NCBI RefSeq assembly: GCF_000455265.1
Contig: NZ_HG005143.1
Coordinates: 36,266-100,265, forward strand
DNA from: Paenibacillus antibioticophila
GTDB taxonomy: Bacteria; Bacillota; Bacilli; Paenibacillales; Paenibacillaceae
Direction: 5' to 3'
DNA length: 64,000 bases
Part shown: positions 1 to 8,650 of the stretch, piece by piece
Layout of the letters: each line of letters starts with the position of its first letter
Numbering within the stretch: the stretch's first letter is position 1
Notes under the pieces: generated by a model
Told to the model about the DNA's origin: nothing
What the model saw: only the letters and a program-made list of their open reading frames with translations
Database searches by the model: none
Program-made: the position numbers and the translations under genes

Positions 1-250
1 CGTTCTTCACGGATTCCAGTACAGGATCGATTTGCTCCATCTTATGTTGAAGATCGCCTATAATCTGATTGGCCTGTCTGACCACGCTCTTCACTTCATA
101 ACTCAATTCATCGATAGTCTTTTGAACTTCTTGCAAGGTCTGTGTTGTTTTGTCCAATGAATTTTCGGCCGCTTTTAAGGTCTTGACCAGGAACACCACC
201 AGTACGGCAAAAGCCACCGCGATCACTGCGACACTAATTTCCCAAATCAT
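1..250 (-). CDS. DUF948 family membrane protein, 3' end cut by window
   Basis: The ORF starts with ATG at 248-250 behind a GAGGGG Shine-Dalgarno and runs off the left edge. The visible 83 residues begin with one hydrophobic segment (about residues 3-22, rich in V, A and I), followed by a long charged amphipathic helix (LDKTTQTLQEVQKTIDELS). This is the layout of DUF948/YtxG-like general-stress membrane proteins: an N-terminal anchor and a cytoplasmic or wall-facing coiled coil. The function of the family is not well defined. The gene is divergent from the DUF1328 gene at 479. The family assignment comes from the anchor-plus-coil pattern; the remainder of the protein is outside the window. Confidence 0.75.
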   Translation of the reverse strand, partial: MIWEISVAVIAVAFAVLVVFLVKTLKAAENSLDKTTQTLQEVQKTIDELSYEVKSVVRQANQIIGDLQHKMEQIDPVLESVKN

Positions 251-478
251 TCAAGTTCCCCTCTTTCTGTCCGGTTTCTGCCTTCGTTAATGGATAGTTA
301 CCCTGACCCAGCAAGCCCGAAACAAACCCACACCCCTTGTTATACCAAGGTTTTCCAGTCTGTTTCAAGCCAATTTGCAGGGGTTAATGGTAGCTACAAG
401 CTCGAGGGGCTATGTATAATTCAGCCGCCCCTATATACACACTATACCTTATTTTATTATGAAAAGGAGATGGATCTC

Positions 479-643
479 ATGTTGAGATGGGCTTTGATTT
501 TTCTGGTAATCGCACTCATCGCTGGCATTTTCGGATTCTTCAATATTGTAGCGGCTGCCGCTTCCGTGGCTAAGGTTCTATTCTTTGTCTTTATCGTTCT
601 GTTTGTCATATCCTTGATTACCGGGCGCCGTCGATCGATGTAA
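479..643 (+). CDS. DUF1328 (UPF0391) small membrane protein
   Basis: This encodes a 54-residue protein starting MLRWALIFLVIALIAG, with two hydrophobic helices separated by a GFFNIVAAAASVAKVLF segment and a basic tail (TGRRRSM). That is the compact two-helix pattern of the YtjA/UPF0391 family, whose role is unknown. The start is set by AAGGAG at 464-469, nine bases before the ATG at 479; an earlier in-frame ATG at 470 touches the Shine-Dalgarno, and the reading frame further upstream looks non-coding. A strong terminator follows at 671-721. Confidence 0.85.
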   Translation: MLRWALIFLVIALIAGIFGFFNIVAAAASVAKVLFFVFIVLFVISLITGRRRSM

Positions 644-670
644 CATTTGTTTCACCCGCTTCTTAATTCA

Positions 671-721
671 AAAAAAGGCCTTGGCACACGCATATCGTTT
701 ATGCGGCACCAAGGCCTTTCT
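671..721. terminator. bidirectional rho-independent terminator
   Basis: An inverted repeat AAAGGCCTTGG...CCAAGGCCTTT is flanked by an A-run on the left and T-rich sequence on the right. It lies between the convergent genes ending at 643 and 730, so it can serve both. Confidence 0.9.
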
Positions 722-729
722 ATTGTAAA

Positions 730-1302
730 TCATATTAATTTAAGATAACGGGCCACCTCAAGCCAATCCAGCGAGAACTTGAGCTTGATCGATTTGCCGA
801 GAAAATCGATTTCTTGTACTTTGACCACATCAGGAAGATATTCCTGAAGATCAATCGCTACCGGTTCAAGTCCTAAAGTCTCAGGAGGCAAGGAGATGCC
901 TTTTACAGCCAACGATTCCGGATAAAGTTCAAGCTGTCCCGAACTGTAGTTCAATCTAAAGCTGGCTGAGACTGCCGCATCAAGAAATCCCCGGGTCACA
1001 TTCAGCTCGGAAGTGATCTGATTCCCGTAGAGCCGAAAATCCGCTCCGGTCACTTCCACTGGGAGTGTATGTGCCGCCAGATATTCAACCAGCTCCTTCT
1101 TGGCCAGCTGATTCACTTCCTGTTCCGTAAGAATGATCTCCGCACGTCTCGTCTCTGCCATCCCTTGAAGCTTATCCTCCCAGGATATATTCGTATACGA
1201 CAAGGTATGCTGCTCCGTCGGCCGGATATAGAGTATTACGCTTGTGATGAGCACAACCAGCAGAAGAAGAAAAAGTCCGATGAACAGCCTGCTTTTCGAC
1301 AA
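730..1302 (-). CDS. membrane-anchored conserved hypothetical protein
   Basis: This 190-residue protein has an N-terminal hydrophobic anchor (residues about 5-27, LFIGLFLLLLVVLITSVIL) followed by an extracytoplasmic domain rich in beta-strand-like sequence and without cysteines. The layout resembles the YpmS/DUF2140 type of small anchored proteins, but no diagnostic motif was recognised, so the function is left open. The start is TTG at 1300-1302, chosen because GGGAGG sits about nine bases upstream and no ATG competes. It ends against the shared terminator at 671-721. Confidence 0.7.
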   Translation of the reverse strand: MSKSRLFIGLFLLLLVVLITSVILYIRPTEQHTLSYTNISWEDKLQGMAETRRAEIILTEQEVNQLAKKELVEYLAAHTLPVEVTGADFRLYGNQITSELNVTRGFLDAAVSASFRLNYSSGQLELYPESLAVKGISLPPETLGLEPVAIDLQEYLPDVVKVQEIDFLGKSIKLKFSLDWLEVARYLKLI

Positions 1303-1415
1303 TCGTAGTCCTCCCTTATCTAAATATTTTTAATTTAATGATTCTTTGGCTGCTTGTCTGTGTATTACATAAATAGACTAGTAACTACTAACCGATTCAG
1401 AGGAGGAGAAGCTTT

Positions 1416-1742
1416 ATGAAAAAGTTTACCGCCATTTCCGCATCCCTTATTCTGGCCGCTGCACTCGGAACATCCGCTTCCGCTGCTACATTAGAGGAGC
1501 CAGTAGTTCCAGTTCTGGAAGAACCCATCATTGAAGCAGGGGATGTCTTCTTTGCTCCAAATCCGATTACCCTTCTAGAGATTACTTATTTCTACAATGC
1601 ACCCAGCGGGTCGGCAATTAGCGCGCTTGCACCGCAGGACGTTCATCCGACTGGCGAAGTTCTTGGAGACTGGGTTGAAATCTATACTTGGCTCGGTAAA
1701 GCCTGGATCAATGTTCCCGGCTATATTCCATCCTACTTCTAA
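1416..1742 (+). CDS. small secreted protein with SH3-like end
   Basis: This encodes 108 residues with a clear Sec signal peptide: MKKF, a hydrophobic core (residues about 8-20) and an Ala-x-Ala cleavage site at SASAA. The mature part opens with an acidic, proline-rich stretch (EEPVVPVLEEP). It ends with a segment (GEVLGDWVEIYTWLGKAWINVPGY) that resembles the last strands of a bacterial SH3 fold as found in wall-binding proteins. The SH3 link is inference from the W-V-x-I-x-T-x-x-G-K-x-W-I pattern. The Shine-Dalgarno is GAGGAGGAG just before the ATG. The gene is convergent with the SH3-NlpC/P60 hydrolase at 1843-2838, which would fit a shared wall context. Confidence 0.75.
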   Translation: MKKFTAISASLILAAALGTSASAATLEEPVVPVLEEPIIEAGDVFFAPNPITLLEITYFYNAPSGSAISALAPQDVHPTGEVLGDWVEIYTWLGKAWINVPGYIPSYF

Positions 1743-1779
1743 TTTATAAGAGAATACCAGAACTTCCGCACTCAAACAA

Positions 1780-1826
1780 GATCGCTCTACGAATCAGGAT
1801 ATCCCTGCCGCAGAGCGATTTTTGTT
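1780..1826. terminator. rho-independent terminator between convergent genes
   Basis: ATCGCTCT near 1781-1788 pairs with AGAGCGAT at 1812-1819, followed by TTTTGTTG. It ends the secreted-protein gene and may also serve the opposing hydrolase gene. Confidence 0.8.
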
Positions 1827-1842
1827 GTGGAATGAGTTGTTC

Positions 1843-2838
1843 TTACTTGAGCACACTTCCTCCATACAGGAAACGATGCTTCCAGGAACCCGTCAGCTTG
1901 TCCTTCCGCACTCCTCCTGAGGAATTGGAATAGGTATGCAGTATCTCACCGTTTCCGAGATAGATTCCCACATGCGTAATCCGTTCGGTATTCGGGTTCA
2001 CCCCGGCATAGCTGGAAGCGGATGAGCCTTTGTAGCTCATGAAGAATACCAAGTCACCACGCTTTAAACTATCCATGCTATACACCGCGGTCCCATTATC
2101 CCGAATCCATGCCCCTTGCTTTCTTGAATCCGCCGGCAGGACAATGCCGATCGACTCCCGGTAGGCCTGTCTTACGAAGTCAGAGCAGTCGAAGGTGTCC
2201 GTCGTGTTTCGATCCGATCCATATTCATACGGTGTTCCGAGATACTTCTGCCCCGTCCGGATCACTTGCTCAATCTTTGCACTATCCAATGTCCCTGGCG
2301 ATGGAGAAGGTGTCGGCGATGTCACCTTGCCGTTGATCTTCAGATACTTGGAAGATGTGCTGACGTATCCCTTCAGCCCATTCTCCGTCTCTACTTTATA
2401 AAAATAGCTGTTGCTCTGATCCACGATGGTTACCTTGGTACCCTTGGAAAGCATCTTGATAACCTTCCCGCTAGTTGAAGGCTTATCCCGCAAATTGACT
2501 CCATAGATGACAACCCCTGCAGCTGTGCTGCTCCCGGCCTTCTGCACACTTATGTACTTGTCGGCCGCACTGAGATATCCGGTCGTACCTTCCGAGGTTC
2601 TTACTTTATAGAAATAATCGTTGCTCTGCTCCAGAATCGTCACTACAGATCCCTTGCCGACAAAACCGATGATTGAGCCGGATAGTGAAGGCTTTGAGCG
2701 CAGATTTACACCGCTAATAATTTGGCCCTGCTGTACATTCTGGACGGCAGCCTCTGCTGCATAGGCTTGTCCCTGCCACGTAGGTAATGACGTAAATATC
2801 AATGCTCCCATGACCAGTATCGACATGCTCTTCTTCAT
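1843..2838 (-). CDS. SH3-domain NlpC/P60 peptidoglycan endopeptidase
   Basis: This is a 331-residue secreted cell-wall hydrolase. It has a signal peptide (residues 1-28, ending AYAAEA) and two bacterial SH3 repeats (about 36-95 and 107-170), each with the N-L-R-x-K-P-S start and the Y-F-Y-K-V-x-T core. A Pro/Ser linker near 175 (SPTPSPSPG) leads to an NlpC/P60 C40 domain (about 183-331). The catalytic cysteine is in FDCSDF, the histidine in THVGIYLG, and a third polar residue in the HTYS segment. Enzymes of this class cut the D-gamma-Glu to diamino-acid bond of stem peptides. The exact substrate and any role in separation, germination or turnover cannot be read from sequence. The gene is divergent from the chemoreceptor at 3121. 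Confidence 0.92.
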   Translation of the reverse strand: MKKSMSILVMGALIFTSLPTWQGQAYAAEAAVQNVQQGQIISGVNLRSKPSLSGSIIGFVGKGSVVTILEQSNDYFYKVRTSEGTTGYLSAADKYISVQKAGSSTAAGVVIYGVNLRDKPSTSGKVIKMLSKGTKVTIVDQSNSYFYKVETENGLKGYVSTSSKYLKINGKVTSPTPSPSPGTLDSAKIEQVIRTGQKYLGTPYEYGSDRNTTDTFDCSDFVRQAYRESIGIVLPADSRKQGAWIRDNGTAVYSMDSLKRGDLVFFMSYKGSSASSYAGVNPNTERITHVGIYLGNGEILHTYSNSSGGVRKDKLTGSWKHRFLYGGSVLK

Positions 2839-3007
2839 TTGGTATACCTCCAGTTGTTCTTCTTGATGTCAAAGGTGGATCCTTGCCCTCCCTCCTTTCT
2901 TTGGCGCTCTTCCCATTATAGTCCATGTCGAATTGTGTCTAAATCGGTCATTTATCATATTGTGACTAGTAAAATATTCCTTAAAATTGGTTCTATGTAC
3001 CTATTTT

Positions 3008-3040
3008 GTGAAAGTAAGAGAAAGTTCCACAAACTTTCAC
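3008..3040. promoter_or_regulatory. interrupted palindrome upstream of chemoreceptor
   Basis: GTGAAAGT at 3008-3015 is the exact reverse complement of ACTTTCAC at 3033-3040, with a second nested pair (GAAAGTT/AACTTTC) inside. It lies just upstream of the -35 element of the chemoreceptor promoter, where an operator would be expected. No binding protein is identified. Confidence 0.4.
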
Positions 3041-3049
3041 ATAACTGTG

Positions 3050-3076
3050 TAAATATCATTATTTTTCAACCGATAA
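3050..3076 (+). promoter_or_regulatory. sigma-D (sigma-28) type promoter of the chemoreceptor
   Basis: TAAA at 3050-3053, a 15-base spacer and ACCGATAA at 3069-3076 closely match the motility-sigma consensus TAAA-N15-GCCGATAT. It lies 44 bases before the chemoreceptor start, the gene class this sigma factor normally transcribes. Confidence 0.75.
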
Positions 3077-3120
3077 AAGAATTAGCTTACATATAATGAC
3101 TAGTTTCTGGAGGGTTAGGA

Positions 3121-5115
3121 ATGAAAGGAAAAAAGAGTTTACTCAATTCGATTTATGTAAAATGGACGGCACTTCTTCTGGCGATCTCGATTCTCCCACT
3201 ACTGGCTTCAATCTATTTCTTTACAACTTACTTCGGCAATCTTCTTCAGCAGGACAATGAGCAAATCGCCAACCAGGCACTGGAATTCAATCTTGAACGG
3301 GTGGATGAATGGATCGGCACCAAAGTCGGAGCCGTATCTGATTTGATTGCCCAGCACGAAGAGTTCCGGACGATGGATTCAGACACGATATTCCCTATAC
3401 TGAACATCCTAGATCAGAGCGACAATCAGTCTGAAGGATACAGCCTGATCGATAAGAACGGCCTGCTGCAAAATATGCTCGGCATGAGCTCTGATATGAG
3501 TACAGCAGATTATTTTTTGAAAGCCAAAGAAACAAAAACTTACTCCGTGGCCGATATGTCCTATCTGGAGGCTCTTGATCTGCATATCATCCCTCTCATT
3601 GTACCGATCACCGATGCAAACGGGGAGTTTCTGGGCGGGGTAGCCTTCTCAGTAACCCCTAAAGTCCTTGGGGATATGGGCAATAAGATCAAGCTGGGAG
3701 AGACAGGCTATGCCTACTTCATCTCTGGTGATGGTGTATATTACTCTCATAGCGATATGAGCCGAATCGGCAAAAATGTTGCGGAATTCGAGGATACACC
3801 AGAGCAGGCCCAAGCGTTCCAGACCATCCTCGAACAAGAACAGGGCATGGTGAGCTACAAGGAGGAAGGTAAGGCGTTGCTCAGTTACTTTGGGACTGTT
3901 CCGAATACCAATTGGAAGCTTATCATTACTGTACCTGAACAAGAAATCACAGGTAAGCTTACCCAAGCCAATCAGCTTATTACGATTATTCTCATAGCTT
4001 CCATCATTGTTGTTACCTTCATTGCCCTCTTCTTCTCACGCAGGATCGTCAGACCGATCTTGCGCATCTCGCAAATTGTCCGCATCGTTGCGGAAGGAGA
4101 TTTGAAGCAGCATGTTGAGGTCAAGTCGCGCGACGAGATCGGACAAATGAGTGAAGGCATTAATCTGATGATTTCGAACATGGCCGGTATCGTGCAGCAG
4201 ATCAACACTACGATCGGGCGGGTCTCTGCTTCTTCCTCCGAGCTGTTTCAATCGGCTAATCACTCTGCACAGGCTGCCAGCGAGATCGCAACTTCCATCC
4301 AGGATGTTGCGGCAAGCGCAAATACTCAATTGCAAAGTGCCGAGCAATCCTCCAGAGCTATGGAGGAAATGTCCGTGGGTGTTCAGCGCATTTCGGAAAC
4401 CGCATCCGGCGTATCCGGACAGTCTGAGCATGTAACAAGCGAGGTTGAAAGTGGCTTCACTGAACTTCAGACTGCAATCACACAGATGAATAAGATCGGT
4501 CAATCCTCTATGGAGACAGCTTCAAAAATCAAAACAATGGAGGAGCACTCCGAGCAAATCGGTCAAATCGTCGATGTCATTTCTGAAATTTCAAGACAGA
4601 CCTCCTTACTGGCCCTGAATGCTTCCATTGAAGCGGCCCGTGCCGGAGAGCAAGGACGAGGGTTTGCCATTGTCGCCAGCGAAGTGAAAAAGCTGGCCGA
4701 GCAAACCAACAATTCAATCGAGAGTATTTCCGAGATCGTTAAAGAAATTCAGAATTTCTCCTCTATCATCGTAGACGCGACAGATCGCAACAATGAAGAA
4801 ATTGCCAGCGGAATCGAGCATATCCGTCAGGTAGGCGAACGGTTCCAGCATATCCGCCTCTCCATTCGCGAGGTATCCAATCAAATGCAGGATGTGTCCG
4901 CCACCACACAACAGCTATCGGCCGGCTCCGAGGAAATTACGGCTTCCGTGGAAGATATGTTTAGTACGGCGAAGGAGTCTGCTGGAAATGCACATGCCGT
5001 ATCTGAAGCCTCCGAGCGCCAGAACGAAATTATGGATAGCTTCGTACAATCGTTCAAAACCCTCGATGAAATGATGACCGCCCTGAAGCAGCAGATTCAG
5101 GTTTTCAAATATTAG
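3121..5115 (+). CDS. methyl-accepting chemotaxis protein, dCache type
   Basis: This is a 664-residue transmembrane chemoreceptor. A first membrane helix (about 13-34) is followed by a long extracellular sensor (about 38-280) with double-Cache features (DYFLKAKETKTYSVADM; KLGETGYAYFISGDGVYYSHSD). The second membrane helix is at about 284-306, then a HAMP domain (about 307-360, ending GQMSEGINLMISNM) and the cytoplasmic signalling coil. Its hairpin tip carries the highly conserved LLALNASIEAARAGEQGRGFAIVASEVKKL block, given here only as the key residues N-A-S-I-E-A-A-R-A-G-E. No CheR-binding pentapeptide is present at the C-terminus. The ligand is unknown, although dCache receptors commonly bind amino acids or organic acids. 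The start is supported by GGAGG at 3111-3115 and the sigma-D-like promoter upstream. Confidence 0.95.
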   Translation: MKGKKSLLNSIYVKWTALLLAISILPLLASIYFFTTYFGNLLQQDNEQIANQALEFNLERVDEWIGTKVGAVSDLIAQHEEFRTMDSDTIFPILNILDQSDNQSEGYSLIDKNGLLQNMLGMSSDMSTADYFLKAKETKTYSVADMSYLEALDLHIIPLIVPITDANGEFLGGVAFSVTPKVLGDMGNKIKLGETGYAYFISGDGVYYSHSDMSRIGKNVAEFEDTPEQAQAFQTILEQEQGMVSYKEEGKALLSYFGTVPNTNWKLIITVPEQEITGKLTQANQLITIILIASIIVVTFIALFFSRRIVRPILRISQIVRIVAEGDLKQHVEVKSRDEIGQMSEGINLMISNMAGIVQQINTTIGRVSASSSELFQSANHSAQAASEIATSIQDVAASANTQLQSAEQSSRAMEEMSVGVQRISETASGVSGQSEHVTSEVESGFTELQTAITQMNKIGQSSMETASKIKTMEEHSEQIGQIVDVISEISRQTSLLALNASIEAARAGEQGRGFAIVASEVKKLAEQTNNSIESISEIVKEIQNFSSIIVDATDRNNEEIASGIEHIRQVGERFQHIRLSIREVSNQMQDVSATTQQLSAGSEEITASVEDMFSTAKESAGNAHAVSEASERQNEIMDSFVQSFKTLDEMMTALKQQIQVFKY

Positions 5116-5132
5116 AAATTTATTGATAACAC

Positions 5133-5178
5133 AAGAGGCCGACCCCTGGAAGATATCTTCCGGAAGGGTTGGCCTCTT
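5133..5178. terminator. terminator hairpin between convergent genes
   Basis: AAGAGGCCGACCC at 5133-5145 pairs with GGGTTGGCCTCTT at 5166-5178. T-rich tails are weak on both sides, so the call rests on the long stem and the convergent position. Confidence 0.7.
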
Positions 5179-5190
5179 GGCTTCATTCTA

Positions 5191-6066
5191 TTAAATTCCA
5201 TTTGAGCTTGGCTCGACATGAACATGCACATGCATTACATTCTTCACTTTCCTCATCTGCTCTTCTACCCGGTCGCTAATCGCATGGCCTTGAATGACTG
5301 TCAGTTCAGGAGCCACCTCGATGACAACATCTACCAGTACATGATTGCCATGAACCCGCGCCTTCAGATCGCGAATGCTCTCCACGCCTTCGGTCCGGGC
5401 AATCATTCTTTTCAGGTCGCTTAGCTCTCCCTCATCGAACCCATCCGTAAGGTTATGCGTGGCATCCCTGAAGATGTCCCAGGCTGTCTTGCAAATCAAT
5501 ATGCCGACCGCAATAGCCGCCGCCCCATCAAGCCATGGCAGCCCGAATTGGGCACCAATGATACCGACAGCAGCTCCGACACTGACCAGCGCATCGGACA
5601 AATTATCCTTGGCCGCTGCCATCAGTGCCTGATTATTGATCCTCCTGGCTAAGTTACGGTTATACCAATAGACACCGCCCATAGCGGCCGCACAGACCAA
5701 GGCCACTCCTGCAGATATAACATCCGGTGTCCCCTTCTGGCCTGCAAATAAAGATTCCACTGCAGTAATGATTACCTGGATGCCGACCATGGCCATAATG
5801 AATGAAGCCACCAGCGCGGCAATCGTCTCAGCCCGGAGATGCCCGTAGGCATGATTAGAATCGGGCGGCTTCTGGGATATTCTCAAGCCAACAAGTACAG
5901 CTACCGAGGCAACGATATCCGTCAAATTATTAAACCCGTCCGCAAGCAGCGCGCTTGATGCAAACCAATAGCCGCTGAACAGCTTAAAAGCGGATAGCAG
6001 CAGGTAAGCCGTGATACTGACCCAGGCGCCGCGCTCTCCTTTTCGTATATCATCGTAAATGTCCAT
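5191..6066 (-). CDS. CDF cation efflux transporter, MneS/YeaB-like
   Basis: This is a 291-residue cation diffusion facilitator with about six membrane helices (residues about 15-200) and a C-terminal cytoplasmic ferredoxin-like domain (about 205-290) ending in a His-rich HVHVHVEP tail. Metal-site residues are visible in helix 2 (DGFNNLTD) and helix 5 (AKDNLSD), and the family HAYGHLRAET loop is present. The overall text, including RKGERGAW at the start and GLRISQKPPD, matches from memory the B. subtilis YeaB/MneS branch that exports Mn(II) by proton antiport. The DxxNN/DNxSD site also fits manganese better than the HxxxD zinc type. Metal identity remains inference. Confidence 0.88.
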   Translation of the reverse strand: MDIYDDIRKGERGAWVSITAYLLLSAFKLFSGYWFASSALLADGFNNLTDIVASVAVLVGLRISQKPPDSNHAYGHLRAETIAALVASFIMAMVGIQVIITAVESLFAGQKGTPDVISAGVALVCAAAMGGVYWYNRNLARRINNQALMAAAKDNLSDALVSVGAAVGIIGAQFGLPWLDGAAAIAVGILICKTAWDIFRDATHNLTDGFDEGELSDLKRMIARTEGVESIRDLKARVHGNHVLVDVVIEVAPELTVIQGHAISDRVEEQMRKVKNVMHVHVHVEPSSNGI

Positions 6067-6216
6067 CCATCCCGCACCTCCAAAGCCTATCGCGACAGTT
6101 GCTAGATCCCTATCCCACGGAAAAACTCAACTCAAATCATTATTCCCGTTGTAACCCCTTTTAAAAACGTATATGATAAGGGCAAGCCCCTTTTCAACAA
6201 CGAGGAGATGATTTTT

Positions 6217-6408
6217 GTGTCTGAAAACACTAACGAACCGCGTAAAATTGACCTGGCCGAGGCCATGCGGCAAAAGCTGCAACAAAAGAAAGAGCAGCAA
6301 AAGAATGCTTCCAAGCCGGGAATGAACGGCAGCCTGCAGACAAAGGCATTGAGAACCCAGAACAACAAAAAACCAAACAATCAGCGTCGTCGGACCGGAG
6401 GATCATAA
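6217..6408 (+). CDS. small basic hypothetical protein
   Basis: A 63-residue protein rich in Lys, Gln, Asn and Arg, with no hydrophobic segment. A helical, Gln/Lys-rich stretch (AMRQKLQQKKEQQKN) precedes a disordered-looking basic tail ending NQRRRTGGS. I place the start at GTG 6217 because GAGGAG at 6202-6207 directly abuts the in-frame ATG at 6208 and leaves normal spacing only to the GTG. A strong terminator follows, so it appears to be a single-gene unit. Composition suggests a nucleic-acid- or ribosome-associated small protein, but no family was recognised. Confidence 0.7.
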   Translation: MSENTNEPRKIDLAEAMRQKLQQKKEQQKNASKPGMNGSLQTKALRTQNNKKPNNQRRRTGGS

Positions 6409-6423
6409 TCCGGAAAGATGAAG

Positions 6424-6468
6424 AAGCTGCTTCTGCCTAATGATCGGCGGAGCAGCTTTTGTTATTTA
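6424..6468 (+). terminator. rho-independent terminator
   Basis: AAGCTGCTTCTGCC pairs with GGCGGAGCAGCTT (one G-U) around an eight-base loop, followed by TTTGTTATTT, 15 bases after the 63-residue gene. Confidence 0.9.
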
Positions 6469-6514
6469 TAATTGAATTAAGTTGCAATCAATATCCGCTA
6501 ATCCTAGTATATAG

Positions 6515-6552
6515 AATGACCTTGGCTCGGGTGACACCGAACCAAGGTCATT
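6515..6552 (-). terminator. terminator of the ABC-F gene
   Basis: AATGACCTTGG and CCAAGGTCATT form a perfect 11-bp stem about 20 bases past the end of the ABC-F gene. The T-tail is modest. Confidence 0.7.
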
Positions 6553-6572
6553 TATTTCAAGTAGTGTATTTA

Positions 6573-8198
6573 TTATTGTTCCTCCGGATACATGCTCTTG
6601 CGGAGTTCTTGAATTTCTTCACTCTCTAAATATTCGTCGTATGTCATGACCTTATCGATAATGCCGTTCGGCGTAATCTCGATAATCCGGTTGGCAATCG
6701 TCTGAATGAACTGATGGTCATGGGACGTAAACAGAATCGTACCGTCAAAATCGATCAAGCCGTTACTCAATGCCGTGATCGATTCCAGATCCAGGTGGTT
6801 GGTCGGCTCATCAAACAGCAGCACGTTGGCGCCGTTCAGCATCATTTTTGCGAGCATGCACCGAACCTTCTCGCCCCCGGACAATACGCTTGCCTTCTTG
6901 AGCGCTTCCTCACCGGAGAATAGCATTCTGCCAAGAAAGCCGCGCAGGAAGGTCTCATCCTGATCATTCGAATATTGACGCAGCCAATCCACCAGATTCA
7001 TGTCCACGCCGTCAAAGTAGCTGGAGTTATCCTTCGGGAAATAAGCCTGCGAGGTAGTAATCCCCCAGCTGTATTCACCGCCATCCGCCTCAAGCTCACC
7101 CATGAGCACCTGGAACAACGTCGTCTTCGGCAAAGAATTCGGGCCGACAAACGCGATTTTATCGCCTTTATTAACGACAAAGCTGAGATTATCCAGCACC
7201 TTCTCGCCTTCTACGGTCTTGCTCACGTTGTCCAGAGTAAGCAATTGCTTACCTGCTTCACGCTCAGCCTTGAAGTGCAGGAACGGATACTTACGGTTGG
7301 AAGGGCGGAGATCCTCCAAAGTAATCTTATCCAGTTGTTTCTTCCGGGAGGTCGCCTGCTTCGACTTGGAAGCATTGGCGGAGAAGCGCTGAATGAACGC
7401 CTGCAGCTCCTTGATCTTCTCTTCCTTCTTCTTGTTCGCGTCCCGCTGCAATTGCAGGGCAAGTTGACTGGACTCATACCAGAAGTCGTAGTTGCCCACA
7501 TACATTTGAATCTTGCCGAAGTCGATATCGGCGATATGCGTACATACTTTATTCAGGAAGTGACGGTCATGGGATACCACAATAACTGTACCTTCATAAT
7601 CCATCAGGAAGTTCTCCAGCCATTGAATAGACTCCAAATCCAAATGGTTGGTAGGCTCGTCAAGCAGCAGGTTGTTCGGGCGGCCGAACAATGCTTGCGC
7701 CAGCAAGACACGAACCTTCTCATTGCCGCTCAGCTCAGACATTTTCTTATCATGCAGGTCACGCGGAATTCCGAGGCCGATCAGGAGTGCAGCCGCATCA
7801 GGCTCAGCGTCCCAGCCATTCAACTCGGCAAATTCGCCCTCCAGCTCGCCGGCACGCATCCCGTCTTCTTCCGAGAAATCAGCCTTCGCATACAAGGCAT
7901 CCTTCTCTTTCATAATAGAGTACAGGCGGCTATGGCCCATAATGACCGTCTCCAGCACCGCATAATCGTCATATTCGTAATGGTTCTGTTTGAGCACGGC
8001 CATGCGTTCGCCCGGCGTCATGCTTACTTCACCCTGATTCGGCTCAATTTCTCCGGCGAGAATCTTCAGGAACGTTGACTTCCCCGCCCCGTTCGCCCCA
8101 ATTAAACCGTAGCAATTTCCTGGCGTAAACTTTATATTCACATCTTCAAAAAGTGCCCGTTTTCCATAGCGGAGCGTCACACCACTCGTACTGATCAT
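6573..8198 (-). CDS. ABC-F ATPase, YkpA/YbiT type
   Basis: A 541-residue soluble protein with two ABC ATPase domains joined by a charged linker, and no membrane segments. Domain 1 (about 1-250) has Walker A GANGAGKST, signature LSGNEKVR, Walker B LLLDEPTNHLD and H-loop SHD. The linker (about 250-310) is Lys/Gln-rich. Domain 2 (about 320-540) has signature LSGGEKVR, Walker B LLFDEPTNHLD and H-loop SHDHQF. Its Walker A reads GPNSLPKTT, without the glycine before the lysine; I recall degenerate versions as typical of the YkpA branch. ABC-F proteins act on the ribosome; this branch is not a dedicated drug-resistance type. Terminator at 6515-6552. Confidence 0.9.
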   Translation of the reverse strand: MISTSGVTLRYGKRALFEDVNIKFTPGNCYGLIGANGAGKSTFLKILAGEIEPNQGEVSMTPGERMAVLKQNHYEYDDYAVLETVIMGHSRLYSIMKEKDALYAKADFSEEDGMRAGELEGEFAELNGWDAEPDAAALLIGLGIPRDLHDKKMSELSGNEKVRVLLAQALFGRPNNLLLDEPTNHLDLESIQWLENFLMDYEGTVIVVSHDRHFLNKVCTHIADIDFGKIQMYVGNYDFWYESSQLALQLQRDANKKKEEKIKELQAFIQRFSANASKSKQATSRKKQLDKITLEDLRPSNRKYPFLHFKAEREAGKQLLTLDNVSKTVEGEKVLDNLSFVVNKGDKIAFVGPNSLPKTTLFQVLMGELEADGGEYSWGITTSQAYFPKDNSSYFDGVDMNLVDWLRQYSNDQDETFLRGFLGRMLFSGEEALKKASVLSGGEKVRCMLAKMMLNGANVLLFDEPTNHLDLESITALSNGLIDFDGTILFTSHDHQFIQTIANRIIEITPNGIIDKVMTYDEYLESEEIQELRKSMYPEEQ

Positions 8199-8640
8199 TG
8201 AAATAATCCCATCCTTTATGAGTTATCACACTACTGACTCCGTATTATAACACATATTTCCCGGGAAGTTGAGCCTTCTCGGATATTGGGGGCTGTACGA
8301 GCCGCGGTCTTTGTCCCCAGAGATGGCGGGGGCTGGAGCGCTGGGGTACTCGGGCTTGAGTGCTAGAGTCTTGGGCTCGGAGTGCTGGAGTCTCGGGGCT
8401 CATGTGCCGGAGTCTTGGGCTCGGAGTGCTGGAGTCTCGCCTGGAGCTCGGAGTGCTGGGATTGCGGGTTTTGTGGGGGAGCAGGGTGTACTTACATTCA
8501 GAAGTTCTCGCCGCAGTAGTATTTTCGTGGTTGTGGTTGCTGTGGTTGTGGTTGTGTTGTGGTGGTTGTGGTGTTGCGGTGGCTGCGGTTGTTGTGGTGG
8601 TGCGATTATTGCGGCGGATGTGCTCGCTCCAGTTGATTGA
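8199..8640. repeat. low-complexity, G/T-rich intergenic DNA with short direct repeats
   Basis: No convincing gene is present. At 8366-8395 and 8410-8439 a 30-bp unit (core TTGGGCTCGGAGTGCTGGAG) is repeated 44 bp apart, with partial copies on either side. From about 8527 to 8611 the plus strand is almost only G and T (repeats of GTGGTTGTGG), which can adopt G-rich structures. Open frames crossing this stretch have biased, unnatural composition on both strands. Confidence 0.7.
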
Positions 8641-8650
8641 GGAGGTTTGT

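Noticed and set aside
290..478. N-terminal extension of the DUF1328 protein
   Set aside because: The Shine-Dalgarno lies at 464-469 and the extension has no family resemblance.
6975..8078. Long plus-strand open frame opposite the ABC-F gene
   Set aside because: It is the antisense shadow of a clear ABC-F coding sequence and lacks a ribosome site and recognisable domains.
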